A program made the translations under genes and the position numbers. A stretch of DNA of 64,000 bases from Microbacterium abyssi (GTDB taxonomy: Bacteria > Actinomycetota > Actinomycetes > Actinomycetales > Microbacteriaceae): assembly GCF_015277895.1 (NCBI RefSeq), contig NZ_CP063815.1, forward strand, positions 3,162,001 through 3,226,000. Direction: 5' to 3'. The notes beneath the pieces are model-generated. The model saw nothing but the letters and a program-made list of their open reading frames with translations. It did not search any database and had not been told where the DNA came from. Positions 7,947 to 16,458 of this stretch are shown piece after piece. The stretch's first letter is position 1. Every line of letters begins with the position of its first letter.

Positions 7947-8794
7947 GACCTCCTGGCCGCCACGGTATCGGCGTCGCCGCCGTCGGCGGCAAGGGCTTGA
8001 CTATCGCGACTGCGCGTGCGAAACCAGAACCGCCAGGCGGTCAGGACGAGCACCATGGCGGCGAGCACGACGGCCGTCGAGGCGACCGTCGGCGCAGCCG
8101 GATCCTCTGCCCAGCGGCCGATCGCGATCCACACCAGCCCCCAGGATGTCGCGATCGCCGGCGTCCACCGCCCTCCGCGCCAGGCGGTGAACAGGGCGAC
8201 GAGACCGGTACCGATCAGCGTGATCGTGCCGGGCACTCCCGGTGCTTCCGACCACGCTGCGATACCGACGTCGGCCAGCCAGGCGGCGAGGTTCGCGGCT
8301 GCGGCGACGGTCACCCAGCCCAGGTACAGCCCGATCACGCCGTCGATGAGCACGATCTCCGCCACGGTGCCGCGCCGTGGCCGCCGGCAGACGCGGACGA
8401 AGGTCACCAGCAGCACGCCCAGCAGGATCATGATGATGACGAACGATTCGGCGATCCGCCATGCCAGCACGCACATGATCCACACGGCGTTGAGCAGAGC
8501 GGATGCCGCGACCCCGTAGCCGACCGCACGATGCCGCGGCTTCGCCGCCTGCGCCGGCACGAACTGCCAGATCGCGTACCCCACGAGGCCGAGGTAGATG
8601 ACCGACCAGATCGAGAATGCGAAGCCGGCGGGGGCGAGCACTGTGGCATCAGCGGCGAACGCGCCGCCCGCGGCATCCGAGATTCCCGCACCGCCGAACA
8701 GACCGGAGCCGAACACTGCGGCGACGATCGATCCGGCCACCGTGAGCAGGACGACGATCCGGCGGACGCGATCAGACTTCTCCGTCTGGGACAT
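7943..8794 (-). CDS. TspO/MBR-related tryptophan-rich membrane protein
   Basis: A 283-residue integral membrane protein with roughly seven hydrophobic segments. The segment LAPAGFAFSIWSVIYLGL and the Trp-rich later helices (for example SWGLVWIAIGRW) resemble the extended actinobacterial tryptophan-rich sensory protein family distantly related to TspO, which binds porphyrins. The ligand is not shown by sequence. Its TGA overlaps the start of dps, coupling a possible tetrapyrrole/oxidative-stress protein with an iron-storage protein. A -10-like TACTGT lies six bases before the ATG, so the transcript is probably leaderless. Confidence 0.75.
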   Translation of the reverse strand: MSQTEKSDRVRRIVVLLTVAGSIVAAVFGSGLFGGAGISDAAGGAFAADATVLAPAGFAFSIWSVIYLGLVGYAIWQFVPAQAAKPRHRAVGYGVAASALLNAVWIMCVLAWRIAESFVIIMILLGVLLVTFVRVCRRPRRGTVAEIVLIDGVIGLYLGWVTVAAAANLAAWLADVGIAAWSEAPGVPGTITLIGTGLVALFTAWRGGRWTPAIATSWGLVWIAIGRWAEDPAAPTVASTAVVLAAMVLVLTAWRFWFRTRSRDSQALAADGGDADTVAARRS

Positions 8795-8800
8795 GCCCCC

Positions 8801-8806
8801 ACAGTA
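8801..8806 (-). promoter_or_regulatory. leaderless -10 (TACTGT) of the TspO-like gene
   Basis: TACTGT on the minus strand lies six bases before the ATG at 8794, with only a run of Gs between and no purine-rich ribosome site at the normal distance. The same geometry recurs at seven other genes in the window. Confidence 0.5.
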
Positions 8807-8824
8807 GAGGGGCGTCCCGCGGGC

Positions 8825-10108
8825 TCACTCCGCTGCGGGCGGCGTGGCGCAGATGCTGAGCGCCGAGATCTTCTCGTGGTACTGCTCTGCGGTGAAGGGC
8901 AGGCCGAACTCCGGCGCCGTCTGGCCGTCGGCCGCCGGTGCCTTCGAGGCGATGGCCGCGAGTTCCCAGGCGAGGTAGGCGGCCACCCCGGATCCTGCCG
9001 TGGAATTGTTGAGCACCACGGCGACGGTGAAGCCGGTCTCGGGGTCGGAGTATGCGCCCGTCACGTAACCGGGGGTCCAACCGTGCTGACCGATCAGCGG
9101 ACCGACCTGGTATGCGCCACCGGTCGCCTGGTACCAGGACGCCGACGTCGCGGACCTCGGCAGCGGGGCGCCGAACTGGTCGGGTTCTGCGCCTTCTTCG
9201 CGGAGTGCCTGACGCGCGGACGCCTGGACGAACCGGCCGAGATCCTGGATGGTCGAGACGGCGCCCGAGTCGGTGAATCCCGTGCTCGACGACAGCTTGG
9301 TGATGTCGACGGGAGCCGTGCAGTCGTAGCCGCCCTCAGTCCGCTTCAGATAGTTGCCGTTGAGCGGGTCATCGCCGGGCTCGGCGGCGGACGGCCCCGG
9401 CAACGAGGTGTTCTCGAGGTCGAGGGGATTCGATATGTACCTGTCGATGAGGTCGGACGCGCTCATGCCCGAGGCCCGCTCGAGCGCGAGCCCGAGCAGC
9501 AGGTACCCGGCGTCGGAGTCGTGATACGTGGTGCCCGGCTCCGCCGGCGTCTTCCCGAGCCCGAAGGACGCCAGCTCCAGCGGCGCCCACACCCGCTCCG
9601 GGGTGTTCAGCCATGCACTCTTGACAGATGCCTCGGAGGATCCAGCGCCGCTCGTGCCGTTGCAGAGGTCGAGCAGAGTGACCCCGTCCATCTGGGCGAC
9701 GCCGGACGCGTGCTCCGTCACGGGGTCGTCGAGCTCGACGACCCCGTCGTCGGCGAGCGCGTACAGCACGTCACAGGTCATGAGGCGCGTGACATCGGCG
9801 ACCCGGAAGGACATGTCGGTGGTGACGGCGGTCTGGTCCTCGACGGACTGCGTGCCGAGCCCGCTGACCCAAGTGCCGCTCCACGGCACCCACACGGCGG
9901 CGATCGCGCCGGTCGCGCCGGTGTTGGCCATGGCATGCTCGACGGCGGCCTGCAGCTGTGCCGCAGTCTCCTCCGGCAGCGCCTGGTCGACCTGCTCGGG
10001 CGGCGTGTACGAGAACGACTCCTCAGACGAGCATCCGGTCAGGACGAGGGCGAGAGCGGCGGCGCCCGCGGCGACGGCGCGCCAGCGTCGGGGCGAGAGA
10101 AGATGCAT
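8825..10108 (-). CDS. beta-lactamase-fold lipoprotein lacking catalytic residues
   Basis: A 427-residue lipoprotein: signal peptide with lipobox LTGC at about residues 23-26, then a class C beta-lactamase/D,D-peptidase fold. The expected FRxxSVTK motif reads FRVADVTR (Asp105 for the nucleophile, Arg108 for the Lys) and the YxN region reads YHDSDAGYLLLG, with Asp where the catalytic Tyr normally stands. HGWTPGY keeps the third-motif region. So the fold looks intact but hydrolysis is unlikely; a binding, sensing or inhibitory role at the outer membrane face is an inference. The ATG at 10108 has GGAG eight bases upstream. The gene is divergent from DUF2470. Confidence 0.85.
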   Translation of the reverse strand: MHLLSPRRWRAVAAGAAALALVLTGCSSEESFSYTPPEQVDQALPEETAAQLQAAVEHAMANTGATGAIAAVWVPWSGTWVSGLGTQSVEDQTAVTTDMSFRVADVTRLMTCDVLYALADDGVVELDDPVTEHASGVAQMDGVTLLDLCNGTSGAGSSEASVKSAWLNTPERVWAPLELASFGLGKTPAEPGTTYHDSDAGYLLLGLALERASGMSASDLIDRYISNPLDLENTSLPGPSAAEPGDDPLNGNYLKRTEGGYDCTAPVDITKLSSSTGFTDSGAVSTIQDLGRFVQASARQALREEGAEPDQFGAPLPRSATSASWYQATGGAYQVGPLIGQHGWTPGYVTGAYSDPETGFTVAVVLNNSTAGSGVAAYLAWELAAIASKAPAADGQTAPEFGLPFTAEQYHEKISALSICATPPAAE

Positions 10109-10192
10109 GAAGGAAGCTCCAGGTGGTCTGTCAGACGAGTCTATGGTGCGCCATCGCAAACATCGTGCGCTTCGCCCCGCTCCCGGCAGACG

Positions 10193-10198
10193 TACAGT
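10193..10198 (+). promoter_or_regulatory. leaderless -10 (TACAGT) of the DUF2470 gene
   Basis: TACAGT ends exactly six bases before the ATG at 10205, predicting transcription from or next to the start codon. Confidence 0.5.
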
Positions 10199-10204
10199 GA
10201 TGCC

Positions 10205-10519
10205 ATGCCCCACATCTTCGACCCCGAGGTGGTCTCGGCCATCCTCCGCCACATGAACGGCGACCACGCGGACGACAACATCCTCATCGCGCGCGCGTTC
10301 GCGACGGCATCGGCCCTGCCGATCACGGATGCCGTGATGACCGACCTCGACGGCGACGGCGGCGTGTGGCAGATCACCCGCGCGGGCGTCGCGGAGGAGC
10401 TCCGCGTGCCATGGCCCGGCGGCCCCATCGACGAGCGTCCCGCCGTACGGCGTGAGGTCGTGGCCGTCTACGACGCCGCGTGCGAGAAGCTCGGCATCGA
10501 GCCACGCCCGCACGCCTGA
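10205..10519 (+). CDS. DUF2470 domain protein, probable heme-handling
   Basis: A 104-residue stand-alone DUF2470 protein. The family signature is clear: VSAILRHMNGDHADDNILIARAF near the N-terminus and VMTDLDGDGGVWQITR following. In other bacteria the domain is fused to pyridoxamine-5'-phosphate-oxidase-like heme-utilisation proteins. Here it stands immediately upstream of a heme oxygenase, 57 bases away and on the same strand, which supports a role in heme binding or iron release. It has its own leaderless promoter; the intervening iron box probably controls only the heme oxygenase. Confidence 0.8.
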   Translation: MPHIFDPEVVSAILRHMNGDHADDNILIARAFATASALPITDAVMTDLDGDGGVWQITRAGVAEELRVPWPGGPIDERPAVRREVVAVYDAACEKLGIEPRPHA

Positions 10520-10547
10520 GGCTCGACGAGCCGGAGAGGCTTCCGAA

Positions 10548-10570
10548 TTAGGTAAGGATGCCCTTACACT
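10548..10570 (+). promoter_or_regulatory. DtxR/IdeR-type iron box overlapping the hmuO -10
   Basis: TTAGGTAAGGATGCCCTTA (10548-10566) matches the 19-bp DtxR/IdeR consensus TTAGGTTAGGCTAACCTAA at most positions. It overlaps the -10 hexamer TACACT (10565-10570), which sits six bases before the heme oxygenase ATG. A bound iron repressor would occlude the promoter, so iron-starvation induction of heme degradation is expected. Confidence 0.75.
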
Positions 10571-10576
10571 GGGGCC

Positions 10577-11224
10577 ATGGCTGAAATCCTCTCCTTCTCC
10601 GCTGCACTCCGAGAGCGCTCGTCCGGGTCGCACTCGCGCAGTGAGCACGCCGGCTTCATGGCCGACCTGCTCAAGGGCGAGGGCTCCCGCGAGGACTACA
10701 TCGCCCTCGTGTCGCAGCACTACTTCATCTACGAAGCACTCGAGTCCGCCGGCGAGCGGATGCGCCGCGATCCTGTGGCCTCGGTGTTCATCAGCGAAAA
10801 GCTCACCCGGCTGCCGGCGCTGGAGGCCGACCTGGCGTTCCTCCTCGGTCCGGACTGGCGCGAGATCATCACGCCGCTGCCGACGACGCGACGCTACGTC
10901 GAGCGGATCAACGAGGTCGGCGCCACCTGGGCCGGCGGCTTCGTCGCGCACCACTACACGCGCTACCTCGGCGACCTCTCCGGCGGCATCTTCATCGGCC
11001 GCGTCATGCAGCGCCGATTCGGCTTCGAGACCAATGGCGTCGGCTTCTACCTGTTCGACGACATCGCCGACCCGAACGCTTTCAAGGACGTCTACCGCGA
11101 GCAGCTGGATGCCGCCCCCTGGGATGATGCGGAACGAGAGCGCGTGATCGACGAGGTTCTGCTGGCCTACCGCTTCAACACCGAGCTCTTCGAGGACCTC
11201 GACAGGGCCCGCGTCGCGGCCTGA
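10577..11224 (+). CDS. hmuO: biliverdin-producing heme oxygenase
   Basis: A 215-residue heme oxygenase of the corynebacterial HmuO type; it opens heme to biliverdin, CO and ferrous iron. The proximal His is His19 in SGSHSRSEHAGFM, the segment that in HmuO reads AQAHEKAEHSTFM. The distal helix is YTRYLGDLSGG, with the flexible glycines over the heme. Length matches the family. An iron box overlaps its promoter and the gene upstream encodes DUF2470, so this is an iron-acquisition unit. It converges on the helicase gene with a four-base gap. Confidence 0.93.
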   Translation: MAEILSFSAALRERSSGSHSRSEHAGFMADLLKGEGSREDYIALVSQHYFIYEALESAGERMRRDPVASVFISEKLTRLPALEADLAFLLGPDWREIITPLPTTRRYVERINEVGATWAGGFVAHHYTRYLGDLSGGIFIGRVMQRRFGFETNGVGFYLFDDIADPNAFKDVYREQLDAAPWDDAERERVIDEVLLAYRFNTELFEDLDRARVAA

Positions 11225-11227
11225 CCT

Positions 11228-12628
11228 TCAGCCGCCGGACACCTCGGGCGTGGACGAGTGCCGCGTCTCCCACGCCTCGCGCATGAATCGGCGCACGTCC
11301 TGATCGACCCGGATGTCGCTGGGGCGCAACGGCCGTGACAGGTAGAGGCCGTCGAGCGAGGTGAGCCGCGACAGCGCCACATACGTCTGACCGGGGGCGA
11401 ACGCCCCGCCGCCGAGGTCGATGATCGCACGGTCGTAGGTCTTCCCCTGCGACTTGTGGATCGTCACTGCCCACGCGAGCCGCAACGGGAACTGCATGAA
11501 CTCCGCGATCACGTCGCGACTGAGGGTCTTCGAGTTCGCGTCGTACGAGTAGCGGAATCGCTCCCAGACGGCCGGCTCGACGTCGACGTCCTCGCCGTCG
11601 ATCTCGACCTTCACGGATCCGCCGAGGATGCGCTTGACGGTGCCGATCGTGCCGTTCACCCACCGCGACGGCTCCCCGGTCATCGACACGTCGTTGCGGA
11701 GGAACATCACCTGCGCCCCCACCTTGAGCTTCAGCTCGGCATCCGCGGGGTAGTTGCCGTCGCCCCGCCCGAAATCGCCGTTGATCTCGGCCCTGGCGGT
11801 CTGCTCCTTGCCCGCGAGAGCGGCGAGATGACGGCGGTTGATGTTGTTGACGATGTCATTGCGCGTGGCGAGCGTGATCATCGGAATCTCGCCGGGCTCG
11901 TGATCGGGCGGGGTGCGGGTGCCCTGACGATTGAGCACCTCGGCGATCTCGGCCGTGACCCGCCCATACCGCACGGCGTTCAGCATCGACTTGAACCCGT
12001 CGTCGGACTGGCGGTGGATCTGCACGAGCTCGCGCACGTGCAGCGGTGCGCCGTGTCGGCCGAGATCGATCAGGCCGTCGGACGCGCCCATCGTCGCACC
12101 TGCCCAGACCTTCGCGTCGAAGAACCAGAACGACCGGTAGTGGTCCTGCACGTAACGCAGCTCGTCGCCGCGCGGCGGCACCGGCGCCAGCTGGTACGGA
12201 TCGCCGAACATCACGACCTGCACACCGCCGAACGGTTCGGCCCGGCGCCCGCGCGCCTGGCGCAGGGCGCGGTCCATACCGTCCATGAGATCGGCGTTCA
12301 CCATGGACACCTCGTCGATCACGAGCGCGTCGATGGCGTTCAGGATGCGGCGGGTGGCGTCGTTCTGCTCGATCTCGCTCTCGGCGATCAGGCCGATCGG
12401 AAGGCGGAACAGGGAGTGGATCGTCTGTCCCTCGACGTTGAGAGCGGCGACGCCGGTGGGTGCGCAGATCGCGATCTGCTTCTGCGTGTTCCAGGCGAAG
12501 TACTGCAGCAGCGTCGACTTGCCCGTGCCGGCGCGGCCGGTGATGAAGACGTGCTCCCTGGTGTCCTCGATGAGACGGAACAGCTCCTGCTGTTCGTCGG
12601 AGAGGGCGGGAAAAGACACGACACTCAT
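11228..12628 (-). CDS. Pif1/RecD-like ATP-dependent DNA helicase
   Basis: A 466-residue superfamily 1B helicase. Walker A GRAGTGKST at residues 31-39, Walker B LVIDEVSMV, the FGDPYQLAPV motif III, the mid-protein Arg/Gln segment HRQSDDGFKSML and the C-terminal UvrD-like VTIHKSQGKTYDRAIIDLG with TYVALSRLTSLDGLYLSRPL are all visible. Pif1-type enzymes unwind 5'-3' and resolve G-quadruplexes or R-loops. It is compact, with no extra N- or C-terminal domains. The ATG at 12628 is chosen because further upstream sequence has no helicase homology. Confidence 0.9.
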   Translation of the reverse strand: MSVVSFPALSDEQQELFRLIEDTREHVFITGRAGTGKSTLLQYFAWNTQKQIAICAPTGVAALNVEGQTIHSLFRLPIGLIAESEIEQNDATRRILNAIDALVIDEVSMVNADLMDGMDRALRQARGRRAEPFGGVQVVMFGDPYQLAPVPPRGDELRYVQDHYRSFWFFDAKVWAGATMGASDGLIDLGRHGAPLHVRELVQIHRQSDDGFKSMLNAVRYGRVTAEIAEVLNRQGTRTPPDHEPGEIPMITLATRNDIVNNINRRHLAALAGKEQTARAEINGDFGRGDGNYPADAELKLKVGAQVMFLRNDVSMTGEPSRWVNGTIGTVKRILGGSVKVEIDGEDVDVEPAVWERFRYSYDANSKTLSRDVIAEFMQFPLRLAWAVTIHKSQGKTYDRAIIDLGGGAFAPGQTYVALSRLTSLDGLYLSRPLRPSDIRVDQDVRRFMREAWETRHSSTPEVSGG

Positions 12629-12679
12629 GGTACGTCGCCGTCCCGCATCGCGCTCGGCAGTGTCACAGGCCGGCCCTCC

Positions 12680-12685
12680 TAGACT
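12680..12685 (+). promoter_or_regulatory. leaderless -10 (TAGACT) of the membrane-anchored protein gene
   Basis: TAGACT lies six bases before the ATG at 12692, with GGCGCC between and no ribosome-binding site. Confidence 0.5.
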
Positions 12686-12691
12686 GGCGCC

Positions 12692-13750
12692 ATGGATCAG
12701 CCCTCGACGACGCCCAGGCGCCGCCGATTGTGGTTCGATCTGACGGCACTGGCTGTCGTCGGAGTCCTCCTGGTGGCAGCCCTCGGCGCCGGCGTGACGG
12801 TGCTTTACAAGGAGTTCTACGGGCCCTCCGCCTTCGTCGGACGGTACCTCGATCTGCTCTCGACGGGCCGCGCGGCCGACGCGCTGCGGATCCCCGGGGT
12901 ATCGATCGACCACAGCACGCTCGAGGAGTCGGGCATCGCGGCGACGGCATCCGAGGCGCTACTGCGTCAGGCGGCGCTCGCACCGCTCGCCGACGTCGAG
13001 ATCGTCGCTGAGAAGACCGAGGGTGACGTCACATCCGTGACGGTGTCCTACGTCGTGGGCTCCCACCCGGGCACCAGCACCTTCCAGGTGACGCAGGACG
13101 GCTGGGCCGGTGTGACCCCGAACTGGCGTTTCACCCAGTCGCCGCTGGCTGCTGTCTCGCTCACGGTGCTCGGCGCAGACCGGTTCGCCGTGAACGGCTT
13201 CGAGGTCGATCGGCGTCAGGTGTCATCTGCCGGCGTCGAGGCGGCCCCCGCCGACCCTCTTCCGCTGCTGGTGTTCACCCCGGGGCTGTACTCGGTCACG
13301 GTCGACACCGCGATCTCGGAGTCGCCCGGCGTCAGCATCCTCGCCGATTCGCCGCTCACGCAGACGCCGGTCGAGCTGCAGACCCTTCCGACCGAGGAGT
13401 TCGTCGACGTCGTGCAGACGCGGGTCGAAGAGTTCCTCACCGAATGCACGACGCAGCAGGTGCTGCAGCCGACCGCGTGCCCGTTCGGGCTCGAGGTGGA
13501 CAACCGCCTCGTCGAGCCGCCGGTGTGGTCGATCTCCGCTCAGCCCGTCGTGTCCGTCGAGCCCGACGGCACGCAGTGGATGATCCCTCCGACCGACGCG
13601 GTCGCGCACATCGAGGCGGATATCCGGTCATTGTTCGACGGCTCGATCGAGCACGTCTCGGAGGACGTTCCGTTCCGCGTGAACGGCACGATCTCGATCC
13701 TCCCCGACGGGTCGGCGTCGATAAGGGTGGGCTCGCCCGGCGAGAGCTGA
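12692..13750 (+). CDS. membrane-anchored extracellular protein of unknown function
   Basis: A 352-residue protein with a short Arg-rich cytoplasmic start, one transmembrane helix at about residues 15-38 (LTALAVVGVLLVAALGAGVTV) and a long extracellular part. The ectodomain begins with FVGRYLDLLSTGRAADALRIPGV, which resembles the DUF4878/NTF2-like segment of lipoproteins, and later has VFTPGLYSVTV, reminiscent of extracellular Ig-like modules. I do not recognise the family. It diverges from the helicase gene and ends one base from the convergent CopD-CtaG gene. Confidence 0.8.
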   Translation: MDQPSTTPRRRRLWFDLTALAVVGVLLVAALGAGVTVLYKEFYGPSAFVGRYLDLLSTGRAADALRIPGVSIDHSTLEESGIAATASEALLRQAALAPLADVEIVAEKTEGDVTSVTVSYVVGSHPGTSTFQVTQDGWAGVTPNWRFTQSPLAAVSLTVLGADRFAVNGFEVDRRQVSSAGVEAAPADPLPLLVFTPGLYSVTVDTAISESPGVSILADSPLTQTPVELQTLPTEEFVDVVQTRVEEFLTECTTQQVLQPTACPFGLEVDNRLVEPPVWSISAQPVVSVEPDGTQWMIPPTDAVAHIEADIRSLFDGSIEHVSEDVPFRVNGTISILPDGSASIRVGSPGES

Positions 13751-13751
13751 C

Positions 13752-15773
13752 TCAGCGCGCCGAACGCTGATCGCGTTCGGCGATGGCGGCGAGCTTGGCG
13801 TTGTACTCCTCGAGCTCGGCATCCCCCGTGCGATCGGCGTGGCGGTCGCGACGGCGCTGCACCTTCGTGTCGTCACGACTCCACTGGATCGCCACCGTGA
13901 TCGCGAGGATGAGCGTCGGGATCTCACCGACCGACCAGGCGATGCCGCCGCCGATGTACTGGTCGTCCATCGGGGTCGGGCCCCAGGTGCGCCCCATCGA
14001 TCCGAACCACTCGGCGACCATCAACCCCTCCTGCATCATGATCGCCATGCCGAAGAACGCGTGCATCGCCATGACGGCGATGAGAGTGATCAGGCGCCCC
14101 GGGTAGGGCAGCCGGTACGGCACGGGGTCGATGCCGACCAGGCTCATCACGAACAGGTAGCCCGAGATGAGGAAGTGGATGATCATCCACTCGTGGCCGA
14201 GGTGCTCGTACATCGACCAGCGCACCAGGTCGGTGAAGTAGAACGCCCACAGCGATCCGACGAAGATACCGGCCGCGACGAACGGGTGGGTCACGACGCG
14301 GGAGAACGGCGAGTGCACCGCCCACAGGATCCATTCGCGACCGCCGCGCGTGCCGTCGTCACGCTTGTGGATGCCGCGCAGGGCCAGCGTGATCGGCGCC
14401 GCGGAGACCAGCAGCAGCGGGATCGCCATCGACAGGATCATGTGGCCCAGCATGTGGACGCTGAACAGGTATTCCTGGTACAGGTTGATCGGGCCGCAGG
14501 TCACCCAGACCAGCAGCAGGAGACCGAGCATCCAGAACACGGTGCGCTGGATCGGCCAGCGGTCGCCGCGCTTGTGCAGGCGCCAGACTCCGGCGAGGTA
14601 GAAGAACGCGCCGAGGGCTGCGGCCAGAGCCCAGAGGATGTCGTAGTCCCACCCGGTGAACCACTTGTCGAGCGTGAACTCGGGCGGCAGCGGTGAGCGG
14701 GTGAGGATCTCTGCGGGCGTCTGGCGTTCTGCGGCCGCGTCCCCGGTAGGCGGGGGTGTGCGTGCCAGCGCGGCGGCGGCGCCGGATGCCAGTCCCATCA
14801 GTGCGACCTCGCAGAGGATCAGCATCCAGAACCAGCGCGAAGCGCGCTCGCCGCGCATCCGCGGGATCAGGCGCACGCGGTACCAGGCGCCGAGCAGGCC
14901 GATCCCGCAAAGGAGCACGCCCTTCGCGATGATGATGATGCCGTACGGCGACCAGAGCCCGTCCCAGCCGCCGAGGCCGACGGTCGAGCGGACGATGCCG
15001 GACAGCGCTACGACGAAGAATGCGGCGATCGCGATGCTGGAGTACCGGCGGACGAGAGCCTGTTCGTCGAAGCCCTTGGTGAAGTGCAGGACCACGAGCA
15101 GCATGACACCGCCGAGCCAGACGGCCGCTCCGATCGTGTGCAGCAGGATCGAGTTCACCGCGATCACGTGCCCGGAGAGCTCGCCCGAGTGCCCCTGCTG
15201 GGCCATCGGCAGGAGGGCGGCGAGGGCGATGATCGCCGTGATGAGCGTGGGCGTCCAGCTGCGCCAGGCGAAGGCGAGGATGGTGACGACCGCGCCCATG
15301 ATCGTGGTGATGAGCCAGGCCTGGCCGAGCGGGAGTTCGAGCAGGTACCGGCCGAGTTGCTCGCCGAACTGGTCCTCCAGGCTGATCTGCGGGTTGAACG
15401 CGGCGAGGAAGGTCAGGAATGCGGTGGCCGCGGACGAGATCGTGAACAGCGCGGCTCCGATGGATGCCGTGTCCATCGCCGTCTCGAACGGCTTCTCGCC
15501 GGCACGCAGAGCGAACAGGGCGAGCACCATGGGCCCGATCATGAGAGCGGCGCTGAGGTTGTTGATCAGGCGCGCGACCGGAAGGCTCCAGCGGATCACG
15601 TCGCCCGGGTCGCCGATCAGGAGCGGTGCGGCCGCACCGCCGAAGACGAGAGCGGCAACGAGCGCGATCGCCGCGCTCGTGCCCAGAATCAGGATGCCGG
15701 CAGCACGGTACGACGACGAGAGGGCGCCACCTGCGCTCGTCGAATGCGCGGTGCGCGCGCCGGGAGAACTCAC
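13752..15773 (-). CDS. CopD-CtaG fusion: copper import and cytochrome oxidase assembly membrane protein
   Basis: A 673-residue polytopic protein. The N-terminal half is CopD-like (about eight helices; GHSGELSGHVIAVNSILLHT carries His candidates for copper). The C-terminal half is the CtaG/caa3-type assembly family, with VTCGPINLYQEYLFSVHMLGHMILSM, LGHEWMIIHFLISGYLF and MHAFFGMAIMM. The His residues in these helices likely pass copper to the oxidase CuB site. Such fusions are common in actinobacteria. Start is GTG at 15773 with GAGGG just before it. The C-terminal ~40 residues are charged and cytoplasmic. Confidence 0.88.
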   Translation of the reverse strand: MSSPGARTAHSTSAGGALSSSYRAAGILILGTSAAIALVAALVFGGAAAPLLIGDPGDVIRWSLPVARLINNLSAALMIGPMVLALFALRAGEKPFETAMDTASIGAALFTISSAATAFLTFLAAFNPQISLEDQFGEQLGRYLLELPLGQAWLITTIMGAVVTILAFAWRSWTPTLITAIIALAALLPMAQQGHSGELSGHVIAVNSILLHTIGAAVWLGGVMLLVVLHFTKGFDEQALVRRYSSIAIAAFFVVALSGIVRSTVGLGGWDGLWSPYGIIIIAKGVLLCGIGLLGAWYRVRLIPRMRGERASRWFWMLILCEVALMGLASGAAAALARTPPPTGDAAAERQTPAEILTRSPLPPEFTLDKWFTGWDYDILWALAAALGAFFYLAGVWRLHKRGDRWPIQRTVFWMLGLLLLVWVTCGPINLYQEYLFSVHMLGHMILSMAIPLLLVSAAPITLALRGIHKRDDGTRGGREWILWAVHSPFSRVVTHPFVAAGIFVGSLWAFYFTDLVRWSMYEHLGHEWMIIHFLISGYLFVMSLVGIDPVPYRLPYPGRLITLIAVMAMHAFFGMAIMMQEGLMVAEWFGSMGRTWGPTPMDDQYIGGGIAWSVGEIPTLILAITVAIQWSRDDTKVQRRRDRHADRTGDAELEEYNAKLAAIAERDQRSAR

Positions 15774-15813
15774 CCCTCAAGCCTAAGCTCGCATCTGCGG
15801 CGCCAGCGCCACG

Positions 15814-15847
15814 CACGAAGGCCGCCCCGGATGGGACGGCCTTCGTG
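15814..15847 (-). terminator. terminator hairpin after the HU gene
   Basis: Inverted repeat CACGAAGGCCG/CGGCCTTCGTG (11 bp), extended by CCC/GGG after one mismatch, with a small loop. It starts 14 bases past the HU stop and ends 41 bases before the GTG of the CopD-CtaG gene. There is no U tract, as is usual in high-GC actinobacteria. Confidence 0.7.
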
Positions 15848-15860
15848 AAGGGAAGCGGTC

Positions 15861-16148
15861 TTACTTGACGGCAGCCTTGAGCTTGGAGCCAGCGGTGACC
15901 TTGACGCGCTTGCCGGCCGGGATCTTGATCTCGGCGCCGGTCTGCGGGTTGCGGCCGGTGCGGGCAGCGGTGTCGACCTGCTCGAACGAGATCCAGCCCG
16001 GGATCGAGACCTTGCTGCCCTTGGCAACAGCGTCAGAGACCGTGCCGAAGAGCGAGTCGAGGACGCCCGAGACGGTGGCCTGGCTCTGGCCGGTGGCGGA
16101 AGCGATGCTCGCGACGAGCTCGGTCTTGGTGATGGACTTGTCAGCCAT
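15861..16148 (-). CDS. HU-family nucleoid DNA-binding protein
   Basis: A 95-residue HU protein, short form without the Lys/Ala-rich tail found in mycobacterial HupB. It shows the HU core: KTELVASIASATGQSQATVSGVLDSL, then VSIPGWISFEQVDTAARTGRNPQTG (the beta arm with RNPQTG), then IPAGKRVKVTAGSKLKAAV. It bends and compacts DNA as a dimer. GGAGG lies a few bases before the ATG. It is transcribed alone, with a strong hairpin on its 3' side. Confidence 0.95.
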   Translation of the reverse strand: MADKSITKTELVASIASATGQSQATVSGVLDSLFGTVSDAVAKGSKVSIPGWISFEQVDTAARTGRNPQTGAEIKIPAGKRVKVTAGSKLKAAVK

Positions 16149-16458
16149 GTCATCCTCCAGCGACGAAGTTCACGTCGCATCAGTTGTGGTGCGGGTGGCG
16201 GATGCCGCCCGTTGGTCGATCGACCGCCTCGAATGTATCAACCGAAGCCCGTATTTCCGCGTCATTTCGCGGGTTTTGGGGTTTTCCTCCGCGTGTCGAG
16301 TCACATCAGTCACTCCAGTCACAGATTTCAGGCCGTGCCGGATGCCGACGCCGCCGTTCGTACGTCCGCGCCAGGCTGGATGATTTGTGCCGGCTCTGCG
16401 CGCGCGAGACCGGCATAAGTCATACGCCATGGGCGCCGACGGGATGCCGCGGGAACGC
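16149..16458. other. 310-bp non-coding gap upstream of HU
   Basis: This should hold the HU promoter. I see a perfect 12-bp palindrome GGTCGATCGACC at 16214-16225 and G/T-rich tracts around 16268-16290, but no convincing -35/-10 pair. An open frame on the minus strand (16170-16430) has no recognisable protein features and is not called. Confidence 0.5.

Noticed and set aside
7997..10204. Very long plus-strand frame (840 codons) ending in DUF2470
   Set aside because: Only its last 104 codons are a real protein, with its own promoter; the rest is antisense to the TspO-like and beta-lactamase-fold genes.
16170..16430. 86-codon minus-strand frame upstream of HU
   Set aside because: No ribosome site, no domain, unusual composition; more likely promoter region.
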